In this document: positions 48,159 to 56,961 of the stretch, one piece after another
Layout: each line of letters begins with the position of its first letter
Numbering within the stretch: position 1 is the stretch's first letter
Assembly: GCF_001042595.1 (NCBI RefSeq)
Contig: NZ_AP012326.1
Location: 434,001-498,000 of the forward strand
Reading direction: 5' to 3'
Source: Bifidobacterium dentium JCM 1195 = DSM 20436
GTDB taxonomy: Bacteria > Actinomycetota > Actinomycetes > Actinomycetales > Bifidobacteriaceae
DNA length: 64,000 nt
Notes under the pieces: model-generated
Databases searched by the model: none
What the model saw: only the letters and a program-made list of their open reading frames with translations
Told to the model about the DNA's origin: nothing
Translations under genes and position numbers: made by a program

Positions 48159-49112
48159 GTGAGTTCGCAAAGCAAAACGGCTCAGCAGCCGGTAAGCGGC
48201 AAGAACGCGGATAAGGTGTTCAAGGGCGTGGCCTACGCCTGCGGCATCCTGATCCTCGTGGTGCTCGCCGCCGTCGCGCTGTTCCTGCTGTTCCGTGCGT
48301 GGCCGCTGATCGGCGGCGACCAGAAGGCCAACAGCGCCACCATCAGCAACTTCACCGGCGGCAAGGCCACAAACTTCTGGGGCTACGTCGGACCGCTGCT
48401 GTTCGGTACCGTACTGATCTCCGCCCTGGCACTGCTGATTTCCTTCTTCGTGTCGGTCGGCATCGCACTGTTCATCTCGCATTACGCACCCAAGAAGCTC
48501 GCTACGGCGTTGAGCTATGTGGTCGATCTGCTCGCCGCGATCCCGTCCGTGATCTACGGCCTGTGGGGCGGTCTGATTCTGGTGCCGGCCATCTACCCGT
48601 TCTGGAACTGGGTGGCCAAATATCTTGGCTGAATCCCGCTGTTCCAAGGCCCGGCCGCCAATCCTTCCCGTACCGTCGCCACTGTGGCCGTGGTGCTCGC
48701 CGTCATGATTCTGCCGATCATCACCTCCATGTCGCGAGACATCTTCATGCAGACCCCGCGTCTGCAGGAGGAGGCCGCTCTTGCGCTTGGCGCCACCAAG
48801 TGGGAGATGGTCAAGCTCGCCGTGCTGCCGTTCGGCAAGTCGGGTGTTGTTTCCGCCTCCATGCTGGGCCTGGGACGTGCGCTCGGTGAGACGATGGCCG
48901 TGCTCATGATTCTTTCCCCGGGGCTCAACTACTCCATCAAGCTGTTGCAGGCCTCGCAGAACCAGACGATTGCCGCGAACATCGCCGCCCAGTATCCGGA
49001 GGCCAACGATCTTGGCGTTTCCGTGCTGATCGGCACCGGCCTGGTCCTGTTCCTGATTACCTTCGTGGTGAACTTCATCGCCCGTAAGCTCACCGAGAAA
49101 GCGAGTGCATGA
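48159..49112 (+). pseudogene. pstC: Phosphate ABC transporter permease PstC, interrupted by an in-frame stop
   Basis: The frame starts at GTG 48159 with AAGGAG upstream and encodes an intact N-terminus with several membrane helices. At 48630-48632 a TGA stops it after residue 157 (WNWVAKYLG). The same frame then continues for 160 residues with good PstC sequence (IPLFQGPAANPSRTVAT, then ATKWEMVKLAVLPFGKSGVVSASMLGLGRALGETMAV, the EAA loop). No base is gained or lost. A change of TGG (Trp) to TGA explains it, but a sequencing error or read-through is possible. If real, the membrane channel is truncated before the loop that contacts PstB. The stop of the intact frame overlaps the pstA start. Confidence 0.9.
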
Positions 49113-50107
49113 TGTCTGCCGCGCAAAACAACGCTTCGCCGATGGACGGCGCTCCCGTCATCGACTTCGACAAGTTCAAGCCGACCCGCTCCTTCACCGC
49201 CGCACGCAAGCGCAAGGATCTGGTGATGAGGGTCCTCATCGCCCTCGCTTTCATCGTGGCCCTGATTCCGCTGATCTCGGTGCTGCTGACCACCATCATC
49301 AACGGCGTCAAGCGACTGAACCTGAACTTCCTGAGCTATAACATGACCGGCGTGGTCGGCGGCAATCCTACCCCGTCCGGCGGTTACGGCGGCATCCTGC
49401 ACGCCATCATCGGCACGCTGGAGATCACGTTCGGCGCCATGGTCATCTCCATCCCGATCGGCCTGATGTGCGCCGTGTATCTGGTGGAATACTCCAACCG
49501 TGGCAAGCTCGCCCGCGTGATCACCCTGCTCGTCGACGTGATGAGCGGCATTCCGTCCATCGTGGCAGGCCTGTTCGCCTTTTCGATGTTCACGATCCTG
49601 ATCGGACCGGGCACCATCAACGGTTTCGAAGGTTCCGTGGCTCTCTCGCTGCTGATGCTGCCGACCGTGGTCAAGTCCTCCGAAGAGATGCTCAAGATCG
49701 TGCCGCACGATCTGCGTGAGGCCTCCTATGCGTTGGGTGTCACCAAGCAACGTACGATCACGAAGATTGTGTTGCGTACCGCATTGCCGGGCATCGTTTC
49801 CGGCGCGATCCTCGCCGTCGCGCGAGTGATCGGCGAAACCGCGCCGTTGCTGATGACCGCAGGCTACATCGCCTCCACGAACGTCAACCTCTTCTCCGGC
49901 CAGATGACCACCCTTCCGGTGTACGTCTACCAGGAATATTCCAAGCTCAACGCGAACTGCCCGGCTTCCGCCGACGCCTCGTGCGTGACCACCATCCCGA
50001 TGGAACGTGCCTGGGCCGCCGCTCTCGTGCTGATCCTCATCGTGCTCATCCTCAACCTCATCGGACGTCTTGTGGCGAAGGTCTTCGCCGTCAAGTCGGA
50101 GCGCTGA
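49109..50107 (+). CDS. pstA: Phosphate ABC transporter permease PstA
   Basis: 332 residues (331 if the second of two adjacent ATGs at 49109/49112 is used). Six hydrophobic helices are present. The ABC-permease EAA loop is EEMLKIVPHDLREASYALGVTKQRTITKIVLRTALPGIVSG, followed by GETAPLLMTAG. The cytoplasmic N-terminus is about 45 residues. The start overlaps the pstC stop, so translation of pstA may suffer from the premature stop in pstC unless ribosomes reinitiate. It is followed at 71 bases by pstB. Confidence 0.95.
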   Translation: MMSAAQNNASPMDGAPVIDFDKFKPTRSFTAARKRKDLVMRVLIALAFIVALIPLISVLLTTIINGVKRLNLNFLSYNMTGVVGGNPTPSGGYGGILHAIIGTLEITFGAMVISIPIGLMCAVYLVEYSNRGKLARVITLLVDVMSGIPSIVAGLFAFSMFTILIGPGTINGFEGSVALSLLMLPTVVKSSEEMLKIVPHDLREASYALGVTKQRTITKIVLRTALPGIVSGAILAVARVIGETAPLLMTAGYIASTNVNLFSGQMTTLPVYVYQEYSKLNANCPASADASCVTTIPMERAWAAALVLILIVLILNLIGRLVAKVFAVKSER

Positions 50108-50178
50108 TCCCGGAGCCGTCGCGCAAGGCGCGGCTGAGGGTAGTCTGAAACTTAGCAAATAAATCATAAGGAACTCAA

Positions 50179-50958
50179 ATGGGACAACGTATTGATGTCA
50201 ATCATCTGAACATCTACTACGGCGACTTCCTGGCCGTGGAAGACGTGAACATCAACATCGAAGCCAACAAGGTCACCGCATTCATCGGGCCTTCCGGATG
50301 TGGCAAGTCCACCGTGCTGCGCACGCTCGACCGCATGCACGAGATCATCCCGGGCGCTCACTGCGAAGGTGAGGTGCTGCTCGAAGGCAAGAACCTGTAC
50401 GACAAGGACATCGACCCGGTGGCGGTGCGCCGTGATGTCGGCATGGTGTTCCAGCGTGCGAATCCGTTCCCGACCATGTCGATTCGTGAGAACGTGCTTG
50501 CCGGCGTGAGGCTCAACAACCGCAAGATCTCGAAGTCCGACGCGGACGATCTGGTCGAGTGGGCCTTGCGTGGCGCCAACCTGTGGAACGAAGTCAAGGA
50601 TCGCCTTGACAATCCGGGCATCGGTCTGTCCGGTGGTCAGCAGCAGAGGCTTTGCATCGCCCGTGCCGTGGCAGTGCATCCGCAAGTGCTGCTTATGGAT
50701 GAGCCGTGCTCCGCACTCGATCCGATTTCGACCCTGGCTGTCGAGGATCTGATCAACGAGCTGAAGAACGACTACACCATCGTGATCGTGACGCACAACA
50801 TGCAGCAGGCCGCCCGTATCGCCGACTACACCGCCTTCTTCAACCTGAAGGCCGTCGGTCAGCCGGGTCATCTCGAGTACTTCACCGATACCACCACGAT
50901 GTTCAACAACCCGCAGAACGAAGAGGCCGAACGCTACGTTTCGGGACGTTTCGGCTGA
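50179..50958 (+). CDS. pstB: Phosphate ABC transporter ATP-binding protein PstB
   Basis: 259 residues. Walker A is GPSGCGKST, the Q-loop is [10 protein letters not shown], and the signature [17 protein letters not shown] is followed by Walker [14 protein letters not shown] and the switch His in VTHNM. It powers phosphate import through PstC/PstA. AAGGAA precedes the ATG. The last codons overlap the left arm of a hairpin and the first copy of a 31-base direct repeat. No phoU follows. Confidence 0.97.
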   Translation: MGQRIDVNHLNIYYGDFLAVEDVNINIEANKVTAFIGPSGCGKSTVLRTLDRMHEIIPGAHCEGEVLLEGKNLYDKDIDPVAVRRDVGMVFQRANPFPTMSIRENVLAGVRLNNRKISKSDADDLVEWALRGANLWNEVKDRLDNPGIGLSGGQQQRLCIARAVAVHPQVLLMDEPCSALDPISTLAVEDLINELKNDYTIVIVTHNMQQAARIADYTAFFNLKAVGQPGHLEYFTDTTTMFNNPQNEEAERYVSGRFG

Positions 50959-50976
50959 TCGGCAAAGCCAATCTGC
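50946..50976. repeat. 31-base direct repeat, copy 1 (overlaps the pstB end)
   Basis: It begins ACGTTTCGGCTGATC and ends AGCCAATCTGC, and is identical to 51066-51096. It includes the last codons and stop of pstB. ACGTTTCGGC here pairs with GCCGAAACGT at 50975-50984, giving a perfect 10-base stem that probably terminates the pst transcript. Confidence 0.9.
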
Positions 50977-50985
50977 CGAAACGTA

Positions 50986-51060
50986 GCGACGGTCCGGCGG
51001 GCCGTCGCAAGCTAGCTTGAGCTAGTCAGCGGATTGTGCTTCGCGAAGCGAAGTTCCGTA
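50986..51060. other. Palindrome-rich segment between the two direct repeats
   Basis: No gene is visible. The segment holds a hairpin (GCGACGG/CCGTCGC, 50986-51008), the palindrome AAGCTAGCTT, CTAGCTTGAGCTAG and CTTCGCGAAG. It could be a remnant of an inserted small element or the product of a local duplication. Confidence 0.5.
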
Positions 51061-51065
51061 ATTGC

Positions 51066-51096
51066 ACGTTTCGGCTGATCGGCAAAGCCAATCTGC
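51066..51096. repeat. 31-base direct repeat, copy 2
   Basis: An exact copy of 50946-50976 placed 120 bases downstream. It lacks the right hairpin arm of copy 1 and runs directly into another hairpin. Confidence 0.9.
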
Positions 51097-51131
51097 AAGG
51101 CTCCCGCAGGAATCCCACCTGCGGGAGCCTT
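51097..51131. terminator. Strong hairpin downstream of the pst operon
   Basis: AAGGCTCCCGCAGG and CCTGCGGGAGCCTT form a perfect 14-base stem with a 7-base loop. The T-run is short, but the stem is strong enough to end transcription. Confidence 0.65.
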
Positions 51132-51233
51132 GGCATACGCGCCTCCTTCTCGTGGTCTCCTACTCCTGACCTATGGCGATGCCTATCCGATAATCGTTGG
51201 AAAGCAAGGACTCGGTCCCGGCGACACGCATTG

Positions 51234-51263
51234 TTGAGAATCATTCTCATTTTGCGCTATGAT
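51234..51263 (+). promoter_or_regulatory. Promoter with Fur/Zur-type operator
   Basis: TGAGAATCATTCTCA (51235-51249) is a perfect 7-1-7 inverted repeat of the Fur/Zur type. It overlaps a -35-like TTGAGA (51234-51239), which lies 18 bases from a -10-like TATGAT (51258-51263). A metal-loaded repressor bound here would shut off the downstream lipoprotein gene. Confidence 0.75.
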
Positions 51264-51298
51264 GATTGCGATGCATAGGTTTGAGCAGGAAGAACATC

Positions 51299-52204
51299 AT
51301 GAAGCGTATGGTACAAAGGGCGGTCTCGGTGGTTGCGGCGATCACCATGCTTTCGGCATTGGGTGCGTGCGGCGGCGGTCAGTCCGCGAATGGTTCCGAT
51401 GAGGACGCCATCAACGTGGTGGCCTCCGTCAATCAATGGGGCACCGTGGCGAAGGCCTTGGGCGGTGGCAACGTCAACGTGACCAGCATCATCAATTCCA
51501 CGAATGTGGAAGCGCACGACTATGAACCGACCACCGCGGACATCGCCAAGTTGCAGAAGGCGCAGGTGATCGTCGTCAACGGCGCCGACTATGACTCGTG
51601 GGCCGTGAAGGCGGCGAAGTCCACCAAGGCGAACGTCGTCAACGCGGCCGAGGTGAGTGGCAAGAAGAGCGGCGATAACCCTCATGTCTGGTTCTCCGCG
51701 CAAGTGCGCGAAGACACGGCCAAGGCGATCACCGCGGCCTACAAGAAGGCCGTTCCGAGCAAGGCCGATGATTTCGACAAGCTGTATGAGCAATGGCAGT
51801 CCAAGGAGAACGATCTCGCCAAGAGCATCGCCGAGGTCAAGAAAACCGCTGATGGGCTGACCTATGCGGCGACTGAATCCGTGGCCGATTATCTGGCGAG
51901 TGACCTTGGGCTGAAGGACGTGACGCCGACCGGTTATGCACAGGCCACCGCCAATGAAAGCGAACCGACGCCAACCGACATCAAGCAGTTCACCGACGCA
52001 TTGGAATCCGGTGAGATCAAACTACTGGTCGTCAATACACAGGAGGAGACCGATCTGACCGGCAAGATCACGGACGCGGCGAAGTCCGCGAACGTGCCGA
52101 TGGTGGAACTCACCGAACAGATGCCGGACAAGTATGATTCGCTGACTGCGTGGATGGAGGGTCTGATCGACGAATTCAGCGCGGCCATTCAGCAGGCGGG
52201 CTGA
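51299..52204 (+). CDS. Zinc/manganese-type ABC transporter substrate-binding lipoprotein
   Basis: About 301 residues. The signal peptide ends with lipobox LGAC (Cys 24). The cluster A-I metal-binding fold is recognised by His 73 in EAHDYEPTTAD and His 129 in NPHVWFS. The third usual His position reads Glu 193 (ATESVADYL). The fourth is probably Glu 270 or Glu 273 (MVELTEQMP). A two-His plus two-carboxylate set is closer to manganese binders such as PsaA than to ZnuA, which uses three His. There is no His-rich loop. AGGAAG precedes the ATG at 51299. The gene is monocistronic; its permease and ATPase must be encoded elsewhere. Confidence 0.9.
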   Translation: MKRMVQRAVSVVAAITMLSALGACGGGQSANGSDEDAINVVASVNQWGTVAKALGGGNVNVTSIINSTNVEAHDYEPTTADIAKLQKAQVIVVNGADYDSWAVKAAKSTKANVVNAAEVSGKKSGDNPHVWFSAQVREDTAKAITAAYKKAVPSKADDFDKLYEQWQSKENDLAKSIAEVKKTADGLTYAATESVADYLASDLGLKDVTPTGYAQATANESEPTPTDIKQFTDALESGEIKLLVVNTQEETDLTGKITDAAKSANVPMVELTEQMPDKYDSLTAWMEGLIDEFSAAIQQAG

Positions 52205-52308
52205 TGCTCGTCCCTGCCGCGGTCGGTTTGGGTCGGGTCGGCAAGTCCCCGCCGGCCGTACGCATGAACGCGTCGTGAATGCAACAGTGCACATAACGGT
52301 GCATATCA

Positions 52309-52344
52309 ACATGGGCGACTCACCGCACGGTGGAGTCGCCCATG
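52309..52344. terminator. Bidirectional hairpin between the convergent metal-binding and permease genes
   Basis: ACATGGGCGACTC and GAGTCGCCCATGT are long complementary arms, with an inner ACC/GGT around GCAC and a one-base bulge. The position suits termination from both sides. Confidence 0.6.
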
Positions 52345-52388
52345 TCGTGTATTCGGAAGCGATCCGGACTTGGAACGCCCGAGGATGA

Positions 52389-53777
52389 CTACAGAATCGC
52401 AGTCACTACGAAGTCCAGGATGAACAGGATCGCCACTACCCAGATCACCGGATGTACGTCCTTGGCCTGCTTCTTGCAGGTCTTGACGATGCAGTAGGTG
52501 ATGAAACCGCCGGCGATGCCGTAGGAGATGGAGTAGCTGAACGCCATGAACACGGAGGCGAAGAACGCCGGAATGGCTTCGGAAATGTCGCCCCACTCGA
52601 TTTCCTTGAGCGAGGAGGCCATCATGCAGCCGACCACGACCAACACGCCTGCGGTTGCGGCGCTCGGCACGGCGGAAATGACCGGGGACAGGAATGCGGA
52701 CAGGGCGAAGCAGACGGCTACGACCACGGAGGTCAGACCGGTGCGGCCGCCGGCGGCGATGCCTGCGGAGGACTCCACGTAGGTGGTGGTGTTCGAGGTG
52801 CCGCAGATGGCGCCGATGGAAGTGGCGATGGAGTCGGCGAACAGGGCCTTATCCATCTTGGAGGAGAAGCCGGAGCCGTTCTCAAGGGCCTCTTCGTCAG
52901 CGGCGGAGAAGATGCCGGTGCGGCGTCCGGTGCCGATGAAGGTGCCGATGGTGTCGAAGGTGTCGGACATGGAGAACGCGAAGATGGTCAGAATGATCAT
53001 CGGCAGCTTGGCCACGTCGGAGAACAGCGCCGGGAAGCCGTCGGCGGTGAAGATCACGCCGAAGGTCTGCGGCAGCTGGGCGAAGGTCTCGGAGATGGAC
53101 ACGGAGTTGGCCATGGTGGTCTGACTCATCGGGATGCCGATGATGGCGGTCAGGGCGATGGCGAGCAGCATGCCGCCGCGTACCTTGAGTACGGTGAAGG
53201 CCACGGCCAACAGCAGACCGATGAGGAACAGCCAGATGGTCGTATTGTTCATGACGGCCAGGCCGGGGGTGGCCTGTACGGTGTCGCCGCTCTTGGCGTC
53301 GGCCTTGGTGGTGAAGGTGAAGAAGCCGACGTTCAGGAAGCCGACGTAGGCCACGAACAGGCCGATGCCGCCGCCGATGGCGTTCTGCAGCACTTCCGGG
53401 ATGGCCTTGATGATCATCTTACGGATTTTGGTGACGGTGATGATGATGTTGATCAGGCCGCACAGGAACACCATGCACAGCGTCTGCTGCCAGGAGAAGC
53501 CGAGGCCGAAGCACACGGTGTAGGTGAAGAAGGCGTTCAGGCCCATGCCGGCGGCCTGCGCGTACGGAACGTTGGCGAACAGGCCCATCACGAGCGTGCC
53601 GATGATGGCCGCGATGATGGTTGCCAGGAACACGCCGCCCCACGGCATGCCGGTCTGCGACAGGATCTGCGGGTTGACGATGATGATGTACGACATGGCG
53701 AAGAACGTCGTCAGACCGGCCACGATTTCCGTGGATACGGTGGTGCCGTTCTCCTTCAGATGGAAGAACTTTTCCAT
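52389..53777 (-). CDS. NCS2-family purine permease (AzgA/PbuG-like)
   Basis: 462 residues with 12-14 hydrophobic segments. The AzgA-type start is STEIVAGLTTFFAMSYIIIVNPQIL. Conserved stretches are AAGMGLNAFFTYTV, FSMSDTFDTIGTFIGTGRRTG and ICGTSNTTTYVESSAGIAAGGRTGLTSV. It is expected to import adenine, guanine or hypoxanthine with protons. The start at 53777 has only a weak purine-rich site (AGATAGAGATAGAGA). It diverges from rplJ across a 460-base gap. I see no purine riboswitch in its 5' region. Confidence 0.93.
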   Translation of the reverse strand: MEKFFHLKENGTTVSTEIVAGLTTFFAMSYIIIVNPQILSQTGMPWGGVFLATIIAAIIGTLVMGLFANVPYAQAAGMGLNAFFTYTVCFGLGFSWQQTLCMVFLCGLINIIITVTKIRKMIIKAIPEVLQNAIGGGIGLFVAYVGFLNVGFFTFTTKADAKSGDTVQATPGLAVMNNTTIWLFLIGLLLAVAFTVLKVRGGMLLAIALTAIIGIPMSQTTMANSVSISETFAQLPQTFGVIFTADGFPALFSDVAKLPMIILTIFAFSMSDTFDTIGTFIGTGRRTGIFSAADEEALENGSGFSSKMDKALFADSIATSIGAICGTSNTTTYVESSAGIAAGGRTGLTSVVVAVCFALSAFLSPVISAVPSAATAGVLVVVGCMMASSLKEIEWGDISEAIPAFFASVFMAFSYSISYGIAGGFITYCIVKTCKKQAKDVHPVIWVVAILFILDFVVTAIL

Positions 53778-54050
53778 ATTCTCTATCTCTATCTTTCTTG
53801 GGTTGGTAGGAGCGGGCCGGCTTGTGCGGGGCTTGCTCCGGCGAGAATCGCGACTCGCCTGGAATCATAGGATTCCGAACGAGCCCAACCGTAGCACTTC
53901 CATGAGTCATGCACATTGCGTGAATCTTCCGAGAGAGGCTCGGGAGGCTCCTTCGGTTTTCGCTGGATTCCGATTGTCGGCCGGACACGACACGCCCGGA
54001 GCGGGTTAGTCCAGCGTCATCCGTAAGTTGTTCATCTGTAAACCACAGAC

Positions 54051-54237
54051 CGTTGGTTGGAGTGTGCAAACACTCACGAAGTTTGGTTCGCCAAGCCAAC
54101 GCAGGTTGAAGAACATACGCCCGTCAAGGGTATGCCGCTTAGCGGTCGAATGTTGCTCTGCCTGCGTGCAGGGCTTTTTGTTGCCCGGCAAGACGTTCCG
54201 AACCTCACAGTCAATGGCCGACTAAGGAAGGAACGCC
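54051..54237 (+). ncRNA. Structured leader of rplJ-rplL (L10-leader-like)
   Basis: CGTTGGTTGG (54051-54060) pairs with CCAAGCCAAC (54091-54100), followed by GCAGGTTGAAGAAC. This resembles the L10-binding leader of other bacteria, where free L10/L12 complex represses its own message. Downstream, GCTCTGC/GCAGGGC plus TTTTT (54155-54179) forms an intrinsic terminator 58 bases before the rplJ start, so attenuation is likely. The rest of the 53778-54050 gap shows no gene and presumably holds the divergent promoters. Confidence 0.6.
54155..54179 (+). terminator. Attenuator in the rplJ leader
   Basis: GCTCTGC and GCAGGGC make a 7-base stem with one G-T pair and a 6-base loop, followed by five Ts. 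It stands inside the leader, not after a gene. Confidence 0.65.
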
Positions 54238-54759
54238 ATGAAGAGGCCCGAAAAGGAAGCGGTGGTCGCCCAGCTTACGGATAAGTTCCGTGACGCTGAT
54301 GCTATCTACCTGACCGAGTACCGCGGGCTTACCGTTCCGCAGATCTCTGAACTGCGTGAAAAGCTAGGCCGCGATACTTCCTACACTGTGGCTAAGAACA
54401 CGCTGATTCGCATCGCAGCCAAGGAAGCTGGCATCGAAGGTCTCGACGAGATCCTCGCCGGCCCGACCGCTGTGACCTTCGTGAAGGGTGACTTCATCGA
54501 AGCTGCGAAGACCCTGCGTGACTTCGCCAAGACCAACAAAGCACTGATCATCAAGGGCGGCTATGCTGATGGCACCGTCTACGATGCCGAAGGTGCTCAG
54601 AAGCTGGCAGACCTCAAGTCTCGCCCGCAGCTGCTCGCCGAATTCGCCGGCGACATCAAGGCTACGATGTCCAAGGCCGCGTACCTGTTCAACGCTCTGC
54701 CGACCAAGGCCGTGCGTACGATCGATGCGCTGCGCGAGAAGCAGGAAAAGGCTGCCTGA
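54238..54759 (+). CDS. rplJ: 50S ribosomal protein L10
   Basis: 173 residues, standard length. N-terminal rRNA-binding domain with MKRPEKEAVVAQLTDKF, IYLTEYRGLTVPQISELREKL and the VAKNTLIRIAAKEAG segment. The C-terminal helix that binds L7/L12 dimers ends EKQEKAA. It is the base of the ribosomal stalk. AAGGAAGG precedes the ATG. It is co-transcribed with rplL, 111 bases downstream. Confidence 0.97.
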   Translation: MKRPEKEAVVAQLTDKFRDADAIYLTEYRGLTVPQISELREKLGRDTSYTVAKNTLIRIAAKEAGIEGLDEILAGPTAVTFVKGDFIEAAKTLRDFAKTNKALIIKGGYADGTVYDAEGAQKLADLKSRPQLLAEFAGDIKATMSKAAYLFNALPTKAVRTIDALREKQEKAA

Positions 54760-54870
54760 TTTCACTGCGGCTCGCCGCGTGAATCGACAACTGAAAAGAA
54801 AAGATACAAATTTTAGGTGACGGTTACCTCTTCAATTTGACCCCGTCGCCAAGAATGAAAGGAAGCCATT

Positions 54871-55251
54871 ATGGCTAAGTACACCAACGATGAGCTGCTC
54901 GAAGCTTTCGGTGAGATGACCCTGGTTGAGCTCTCCGAGTTCGTCAAGGCCTTCGAAGAGAAGTTCGACGTCGAGGCTGCCGCTCCGGCCGCCGTCGCCG
55001 TTGCCGCTCCGGGCGCTGCTGCTCCGGCTGAGGAAGAGAAGGATGAGTTCGACGTCATCCTGTCCGCCGTTGGCGACAAGAAGATCCAGGTCATCAAGGC
55101 CGTCCGCGCCATCACCTCCCTGGGCCTGGCCGAGGCTAAGGCTCTGGTCGACGGCGCTCCGAAGGCCGTTCTGGAGAAGGCCAAGAAGGAAGACGCCGAG
55201 AAGGCCAAGTCCCAGCTCGAAGAAGCCGGCGCTACCGTCGAGCTCAAGTGA
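54871..55251 (+). CDS. rplL: 50S ribosomal protein L7/L12
   Basis: 126 residues. The N-terminal dimerisation domain (about 1-35) is followed by an Ala-rich flexible hinge. The C-terminal GTPase-contacting domain has [42 protein letters not shown]. The stalk protein stimulates the translational GTPases. AAAGGAAG lies upstream. A terminator follows. Confidence 0.97.
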   Translation: MAKYTNDELLEAFGEMTLVELSEFVKAFEEKFDVEAAAPAAVAVAAPGAAAPAEEEKDEFDVILSAVGDKKIQVIKAVRAITSLGLAEAKALVDGAPKAVLEKAKKEDAEKAKSQLEEAGATVELK

Positions 55252-55288
55252 TTCGCGCGGCTTGAAGCCGCAATCACCACGCTTGGAG

Positions 55289-55322
55289 AAACCCCGTTTG
55301 CTGTATGGCAATCGGGGTTTTC
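55289..55322 (+). terminator. Intrinsic terminator after rplL
   Basis: AAACCCCG and CGGGGTTT with an inner TGC/GCA form a hairpin ending in TTTT. Confidence 0.85.
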
Positions 55323-55436
55323 CGCTATATGCGCAACCTTGGCAACCGTTGGTATGAGGCGGATTGCACGCGGTGGCTGTTCGCCGGTCGGGGAAACACA
55401 GGGTCGTCAAAGAGTGGGTGAGTATGGTGTGGCGGC

Positions 55437-56810
55437 GTGAACAGCAAGCAATCTCAAAAAACCAAAACCAAGAAGGATGCCGATGCCGAATATGCGGAAA
55501 TGACACAGGGTCCGCTCCGCTCACTGATCATCAGGCTCGCCGTCCCGGCAATCATCTCCAATCTCGTAACCACCATCTACAGCCTGTCCGACACGTTCTT
55601 CATCGGACGTCTCGGTACCGCGCAATCTGGCGCCATGGGCATCGCCTTCAGCGTGATGACCGTAATCCAGGCCATGGGATTCTTCTTCGGCAATGGCGCC
55701 GGTAATTCCATGAGTCGCGAGCTTGGCAAACACAACGACGCACGTGCGGCCAGACTGCTCTCCGTCGGGTTTGTCGGAGCCCTTGCCTCAGGCCTGGTCA
55801 TCACCGTGGTCGGATTGGCCACGCTACACCCGCTGGTGCGCATGCTCGGGGCGACTCCTACGATCGAGCCATACGCCGTAACGTATCTGATACCGCTGCT
55901 CGTCGCAGCTCCGATGATGTGCGGATCCTTCGCCTTGAACTGCCTGCTGCGCTATCAGGGCCTCGCTTCGCTCGCCATGATCGGATTGGTCACCGGTTCG
56001 GTGCTGAATCTCGTATTGGAACCGGTATTCATCTTTCTGCTGCACATGGGCATGTTCGGCGCCTCATTGGCGACGGCGATCTGCCAGACCATCAGTTTCG
56101 TCATTCTTGCAGCGCTCGGCATGACATACGGCGTGGTACATTTCTCGTTGCGGCAATGCCGGATTACCGTTCCGCTCGCCCGCGAGATCGCCGGTGGCGG
56201 ACTGCCTTCCATGATTCGCAACGCGGCCGGCACGCTCGCCGTCACCTGCGTGAACATCGCCGCCAATCCGTTCGGTGACGCGGCCATCGCCGGTATGGCC
56301 ATCGTCATGCGCATCATGCTTGGCGCGAACTCCATCATGATCGGTCTTGGACAGGGCTTCCAGCCCGTTTGCGGGTATAACTACGGCGCCGGCCTCCATC
56401 AACGGGTGATGAAGGGATTTTGGTTCTGCGTGAAGGTCGCGACCATCGCGATGCTTGCCTTCGCCGCGATCATATGGATTACGGCACCCGATCTGGTGCG
56501 CGTCTTCCGTGACGATGCCGCAGTGGTGACGGTCGGTACCGCCGCGCTTCGGTTCCAATGCTGCACATTGGCGTTGAACGGATACAACATGATGGCCAAC
56601 ACCATGCAGCAGACCATCGGCAAAACCGTTGCCGCCTCCTTCCTTGCCTTCTGCCGTTTGGGACTGTTCCTCGCGCCGACCGTGCTCATCCTGCCGCATG
56701 TGTTCGGCATCACCGGAGTGGAATGCGCCCAGTGCGTCTCGGATGTGCTGACGTTGATCTGCACCATTCCGGTGCACAGGCGCATCCTTGACGGATTGAA
56801 GCAATCGTAA
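55437..56810 (+). CDS. MATE-family efflux transporter
   Basis: 457 residues with 12 hydrophobic helices in the two-bundle MATE layout. The N-terminal signature is LAVPAIISNLVTTIYSLSDTFFIGRLGT. The second half repeats the fold around GGLPSMIRNAAGTLAVTC and GLGQGFQPVCGYNYGA. It is the DinF/NorM-like class that exports cationic compounds with sodium or protons. Start GTG at 55437 lacks a strong Shine-Dalgarno. It stands alone after the rplL terminator. The substrate is unknown. Confidence 0.92.
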   Translation: MNSKQSQKTKTKKDADAEYAEMTQGPLRSLIIRLAVPAIISNLVTTIYSLSDTFFIGRLGTAQSGAMGIAFSVMTVIQAMGFFFGNGAGNSMSRELGKHNDARAARLLSVGFVGALASGLVITVVGLATLHPLVRMLGATPTIEPYAVTYLIPLLVAAPMMCGSFALNCLLRYQGLASLAMIGLVTGSVLNLVLEPVFIFLLHMGMFGASLATAICQTISFVILAALGMTYGVVHFSLRQCRITVPLAREIAGGGLPSMIRNAAGTLAVTCVNIAANPFGDAAIAGMAIVMRIMLGANSIMIGLGQGFQPVCGYNYGAGLHQRVMKGFWFCVKVATIAMLAFAAIIWITAPDLVRVFRDDAAVVTVGTAALRFQCCTLALNGYNMMANTMQQTIGKTVAASFLAFCRLGLFLAPTVLILPHVFGITGVECAQCVSDVLTLICTIPVHRRILDGLKQS

Positions 56811-56961
56811 ATCGCGCTCTGAGCGGTCCGGAGGGCGAAAGTCACCACTACAATGGGGGAAATAGGCGGAAGTTGTCAATTTGACGCGTCATAATCCTCC
56901 ATAACATGGTGAAGCATGACACAATGGCAGTAGTGTTGTGTGCGAAAGGAAGGCCGGAACG

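Noticed and set aside
48630-48632. Selenocysteine insertion at the pstC TGA
   Set aside because: PstC has no known selenoprotein form, the local context fits a Trp codon, and no selenocysteine insertion element is apparent downstream.
48684-49112. Second half of pstC as an independent gene
   Set aside because: It lies in the same frame as the first half, has no Shine-Dalgarno, and starts in the middle of the permease domain.
50986-51060. Insertion sequence between the 31-base repeats
   Set aside because: At 89 bases it is too short for a transposase and has no terminal inverted repeats matching a known element; kept only as a repeat region.
53778-54050. Purine riboswitch before the permease gene
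   Set aside because: I could not find the paired stems and conserved loop bases of a guanine/adenine aptamer in the minus-strand leader.
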